DNA from: a virus
DNA: 64,000 bases
Strand: one strand, 5' to 3'
Virus record (IMG/VR): IMGVR_UViG_3300028840_004626
Coordinates: 1-64,000 of that record
In this document: piece by piece, positions 61,601-64,000 of the stretch
Layout of the letters: each line of letters begins with the position of its first letter
Numbering within the stretch: the stretch's first letter is position 1
Position numbers and translations under genes: made by a program
The notes under the pieces: model-generated
Seen by the model: the letters and a program-made list of their open reading frames with translations, nothing else
What the model was told of the DNA's origin: nothing
Databases searched by the model: none

Positions 61601-61771
61601 AATTTAGCTGTGCGGCAGACTGGTGCCGAGGGGGCAGCTAAGAGATATTATCAGGTTTCTTACCAGTATATCGAGGAGCCGAGAGATAATGTAACTAATC
61701 TGGAGCCATATTTTACTCCGGTTCTCAAGGACTATGCACTCAAGGTTGTGACTAAGAGCAGGTTAATTTAA
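58631..61771 (+). CDS. Virion protein with discoidin-like domain and beta modules, 1046 aa
   Basis: Second of the trio and the longest. N-terminal ~140 residues are a helical hairpin (LEKIIAQSVKILSDFYKRLS ... LVLGNFNYIVSRLNRLNRKL). Residues ~205-370 fit a discoidin-like fold: DISTITDNNADTWFEYERVV, VLDFTINLGDIKVINFVRIN and REAKYIRFTLEQQTPYTIVT. The later part carries at least three copies of the recurrent beta unit: KNYKLNFEEGTLEFGDGTNG (~595), DGDWSVDRTNGVLYNK (~715) and GRYSVNYETGEVYCVERPGI (~930). It is probably a large peripheral tail or baseplate structure. Start and stop overlap those of the neighbours. Confidence 0.7.
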   Translation: MNKERTEVKSRMLRNKLGTLATRLQQAADPKGANPDYQTLEKIIAQSVKILSDFYKRLSEPIHKPNEIKADTLPDPDDYNDNFQAIADDLEVVFAEFENLESLVLGNFNYIVSRLNRLNRKLKSTYSSLGDFILYADLPLKDAFYFQDSFTNLARVETNSPLLNGEQCEINQVEGIATLPVDRESQEVISVTELPVINSNSNGVNGNNQEAGAATNSDISTITDNNADTWFEYERVVAVDDGVTLVLDFTINLGDIKVINFVRINPNNFGTKTQVKIVNIDTSSNGNDFISIKDDIPIADFVVEDEENVFTLAPSTSKYAGQGLYTFTAREAKYIRFTLEQQTPYTIVTSAGLTKSRYAIGIRDVEVAALPYKTKAELISTEYLAYDDIRKVALLSNQNPDAATTSALVSIDHYVSPDNGITWHQIRPLVSGGLIAVDQTVPEVLDFNGVGENSIETTNPVYTLRYKAVMERYTEAFVDDASELAQRIQDGTELHSVPGSTPFELTLQQRPITGTIKLIDPNMGSRGKDDIRYKIAKGTGSQLRIVLSAFKPLVKDKSKVLSGGKYYIQESDPQTIYINGIAWSRGALSGASTKNYKLNFEEGTLEFGDGTNGKAVPNDSLIEMSLSEERVFPGRGEGHYATLQYPTARDQKRVALRVRHPEKTVTKVLNKGATRNLLDADIVSGSALRFSSSAAATSFVTEIDFDNWDEDSQSDGDWSVDRTNGVLYNKLRTSEQEDMTVTYTYYPSTVLTENQWSFAEGTEGSNVISISADAFQTFTASTMDVPKNAKYFNLAHMAIVKGTIEFKNSITGNVPATLSQEVEFVDGRTELLGAISTTEELSPITSVGFHSIPFRMKVIDNTSYAVTFSNTTIFSQEVVGEPSSPGEYRVRRDYGLKGSVEVYVGQTYEDPGEINYYYRDYQINRAGRYSVNYETGEVYCVERPGINVTVDYEYTDYRVKYDIARLVNADDWDHDNDTNKITIKDREIMKNLAVRQTGAEGAAKRYYQVSYQYIEEPRDNVTNLEPYFTPVLKDYALKVVTKSRLI

Positions 61772-63963
61772 TGTCGATTTATAATACCTACGCAGAAATT
61801 ATTACTGAAGATATTATCCGGCAGCTACTGGAAGACGGCACTGCGCCCTCTGTAGGCGAAATAGCCGACCAGCTCGACACCTTTCTGGAAGATAATGATA
61901 TTTCTCAGCCCCTATTTAACAATAATAGCTACAATGTGGCCTGGAATGAAAATGCTAGTGCTCTAAAGTGGAACAATTGCAATGAAGCTATCAATAAAGA
62001 TATAAGAGTGTTGTATAAACATCTCATTAGCACCACTGATCAAAGCATCCAGGACTTTGATAGATGGCGTATTGGTGCCCGGCTATTAGAGGGTCGCCTC
62101 GATGATCTCCAGGAACGCCTGACGTCATTGCTATTGATTGCCCAGGACACTGCTGGGTACTTTAACTTTATGCAGGACAACTTTGTTAATACAAGCAAGG
62201 TGGACCTATCGGCCACTACGGCATATGTCAATATCGATAAGGGCATTGTAACCCTGGGTACTTCTAGTACTGGAGCTACACGTATTGACACCTCTGATAT
62301 TCCAGCAGAAGATATTGAATTTACAGTTTTGAGTCGCAATGAGCGGATCACGGAGGTTCCAGCCAAACAATCCAATATCGAGAATGTTCTAAGCGATGTT
62401 ACCAATTTCTGGCAGACCACCGTGTTTGCCCGCAGACCCCAGGCCGTTACTGCTGAGCTTAAAATCAATCTTCCTAGTGCACAAAGTCTATCGCGCATTG
62501 ACATAGATTTGCATCAATCAAATCAAAATAGCTCAATGCAGATTACGCCAATGTTGTCTACCGATAATTACAATTTTTCGCAGCTGGCCACCAATACCTT
62601 TACCCGGTCAGTTATGGATAAAACTACATTTTATTTCACTCCAACCTCAGCACAGTATGTCAAGCTGATCTTGACTAAGACGGGCTACGATACCTTCGAG
62701 GATAGCCAGTATGGATATGAGTTTGGTTTCGATGAAATTGCGTTATATAATGAGGGGTTTGCTGCCAATACTGACTCTCAGGTTGTATCTGAAGCACTGT
62801 CTGTTACGGGCAATGATGGACAGCCAGAGGAATTTAGTAAGCTTGTTTTAGAGGTGTGCGAGGATGTGCCCGAGGACACCACTATTGATTACTCTGTGGC
62901 TGTTTTCAACAGCGCTACAACCGCAGTGAGCGATCTAACTTTTGTGCCAATCGATCCGCTAGACCGTTCGCAGACCAGCAAGCCAACCGTGTTGGACTTT
63001 GGCGACATTTCATCTGTAACCGTGTCTGGTATTCAGCTATCGTACAATACGACAGCGACCAGTGGTGTATTTTCCAATCCGGCACAAGATTATATCTATG
63101 TTCCATCTGTACAAGGAACCACTATTGCGACATCTAGCGGAACTGCTTCTGCGGTAAGATATACTTTCTCTGCCAGTAATGAACGTATTCTAGATCACAC
63201 ATTATCTTCGGGGATTAATATTGCCCAGGGCACCCTCGAGGTCTGGAGAAATGTAAATCGCAAGGGATATGACGATACCAAGGTGAGGGGTTATCAGAAC
63301 GGCTGGGGCTTTGAGGATCCTTATTACAAAACAACGATTTACGCAGAAAACAAGTCTGGCGTGGACATTGATTTCGGGAGCAACCCTGTTATTATTGATG
63401 GAGCTGCTGTTACTGGAAAAGTTAATATTGCAGCTGGTCGCCATACAGTTATGGTGCATAAAGACAACTGGAGGGCCATCAACAGGAGTGCCGTGGTTGG
63501 TAATGGATTATCAGGACTAAAAGACAACGATCCTCTATATCCTTACAACCATCGTTATCTTATTGAAGGATTTGCTTATCCCGGAAACTGGCCCACCGCC
63601 GAAGAAAAAGTTTATCAAGGGTTTGATATTGTTGCAGAATTCTTCATGAGCGAGGTTAGTCCATTTGATATGGCCAATAATGTAGCTTCAGATAACTATA
63701 GTGTTTATGCCATAGATCAGGACGCAGAAGATGCGACAGCCACATTAGTTGGGGTTGTAACCCAGACGGGAAAAGAGCCGTCTAGGGTTTTTGTTATGAA
63801 AGTTAATGAGAATAATTCCGATTTTATTAATGAGGAATTCTTGATAAAATTTAAAGCAGCCAATTCGCTTTCCAAATATGTAAGACTGAAAGCGGTTTTG
63901 AGCACAGAAGATACAGCAGTGGCACCATCATTAGACAGTTATAGAATCAAAATAAGTAGCTAG
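61771..63963 (+). CDS. Virion protein with discoidin-like domain, 730 aa
   Basis: Third of the trio. Helical N-terminus (~1-140, including WRIGARLLEGRLDDLQERLT) followed by YFNFMQDNFVNTSKVDLSAT, a short segment comparable to the YFQDSFTNLARVET of the preceding protein. Residues ~205-335 resemble a discoidin domain: SNIENVLSDVTNFWQTTVFA, LSRIDIDLHQSNQNSSMQIT and AQYVKLILTKTGYDTF. The remainder is beta-rich (RGYQNGWGFEDPYYKTTIYA) with no enzyme motif. A glycan-binding surface role is inferred. Confidence 0.68.
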   Translation: MSIYNTYAEIITEDIIRQLLEDGTAPSVGEIADQLDTFLEDNDISQPLFNNNSYNVAWNENASALKWNNCNEAINKDIRVLYKHLISTTDQSIQDFDRWRIGARLLEGRLDDLQERLTSLLLIAQDTAGYFNFMQDNFVNTSKVDLSATTAYVNIDKGIVTLGTSSTGATRIDTSDIPAEDIEFTVLSRNERITEVPAKQSNIENVLSDVTNFWQTTVFARRPQAVTAELKINLPSAQSLSRIDIDLHQSNQNSSMQITPMLSTDNYNFSQLATNTFTRSVMDKTTFYFTPTSAQYVKLILTKTGYDTFEDSQYGYEFGFDEIALYNEGFAANTDSQVVSEALSVTGNDGQPEEFSKLVLEVCEDVPEDTTIDYSVAVFNSATTAVSDLTFVPIDPLDRSQTSKPTVLDFGDISSVTVSGIQLSYNTTATSGVFSNPAQDYIYVPSVQGTTIATSSGTASAVRYTFSASNERILDHTLSSGINIAQGTLEVWRNVNRKGYDDTKVRGYQNGWGFEDPYYKTTIYAENKSGVDIDFGSNPVIIDGAAVTGKVNIAAGRHTVMVHKDNWRAINRSAVVGNGLSGLKDNDPLYPYNHRYLIEGFAYPGNWPTAEEKVYQGFDIVAEFFMSEVSPFDMANNVASDNYSVYAIDQDAEDATATLVGVVTQTGKEPSRVFVMKVNENNSDFINEEFLIKFKAANSLSKYVRLKAVLSTEDTAVAPSLDSYRIKISS

Positions 63964-63977
63964 CGAGGAGGAGCACC

Positions 63978-64000
63978 TTGGCTAATGACAGGCTAAATAA
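63978..64000 (+). CDS. Start of the next gene, cut by the window edge
   Basis: GAGGAGGAG at 63965-63973 contains AGGAGG with a 6-base spacer to TTG at 63978. The frame stays open for the seven codons visible (MANDRLN). The TTG-GCT-AAT opening matches that of the hub gene at 36103. A nearby ATG at 63984 leads to a stop after three codons and is not a gene. Nothing can be said about function. Confidence 0.6.

Noticed and set aside
1-64000. tRNA genes, CRISPR arrays, insertion sequences, integrase or attachment sites
   Set aside because: None seen: there is no spaced direct-repeat array, no terminal inverted repeats with a transposase, no integrase-like protein, and the gaps are too short for tRNA genes except 286-491, 21739-21833, 28304-28421 and 30227-30298, where no cloverleaf was recognised.

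Overview
The window is a 64 kb stretch of a large tailed-phage genome with a contractile tail (myovirus type). Every supported gene lies on the + strand. Genes are packed with very short gaps, and at least nine junctions share the stop and start codons. No tRNA, rRNA, insertion sequence, integrase or CRISPR array was seen. Virion assembly genes fill about 60 of the 64 kb, which suggests a genome well above the usual 40-170 kb, but the window does not show its full size. Shine-Dalgarno sequences are strong (AGGAGG type), and TTG or GTG starts are frequent. The promoter-like sequences are sigma70-like. The host is therefore a bacterium; the strong ribosome sites with TTG starts would suit a Firmicute, but that is a weak inference.

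Layout. (1) 1-285: the end of a tyrosine/dual-specificity phosphatase gene. (2) 286-491: an AT-rich promoter region. (3) 492-3693: a run of small genes of unknown function; four consecutive ones share a C-terminal tail. (4) 3706-9467: a Cys4 protein, a 1093-residue protein that appears to carry both an ATP-grasp-like and a protein-kinase-like domain, and three small Gly/Ala-rich hydrophobic proteins. (5) 9488-21738: the head module: large terminase, three unknown proteins, portal fused to a MuF-like domain and zinc ribbon, protease/scaffold, a capsid-associated protein and the major capsid protein, closed by a terminator. (6) 21834-28303: neck proteins, tail sheath and tail tube, closed by a second terminator. 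(7) 28422-36089: two further tube-like proteins, two probable tail assembly chaperones, a 1292-residue tape-measure candidate and a small follower. (8) 36103-44572: the baseplate: a 1982-residue hub with an embedded lytic transglycosylase, an OB-fold-like spike candidate, a gp25-like wedge and a baseplate J protein. (9) 44575-64000: peripheral baseplate, fibre and surface proteins with Ig-like, FN3-like, discoidin-like and beta-repeat regions, running off the window.

How it works together. Terminase packages DNA through the portal into a shell of major capsid protein built on the acidic scaffold. Neck proteins join the shell to a sheath and tube tail whose length is set by the tape-measure protein. 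The hub carries a peptidoglycan-cutting domain for entry. The last 20 kb supplies the host-contact apparatus. Promoter-like extended -10 elements (TGnTAnnnT) occur in every gap longer than about 40 bp, and two of them follow directly after terminators behind the capsid and tube genes. This suggests the virion genes are read as several late transcription units.

The most unusual item is the 4578-7859 protein: two nucleotide-binding folds in one predicted virion or ejected protein, next to three membrane-like proteins. All calls come from reading the sequence by eye; no database search or structure prediction was run.
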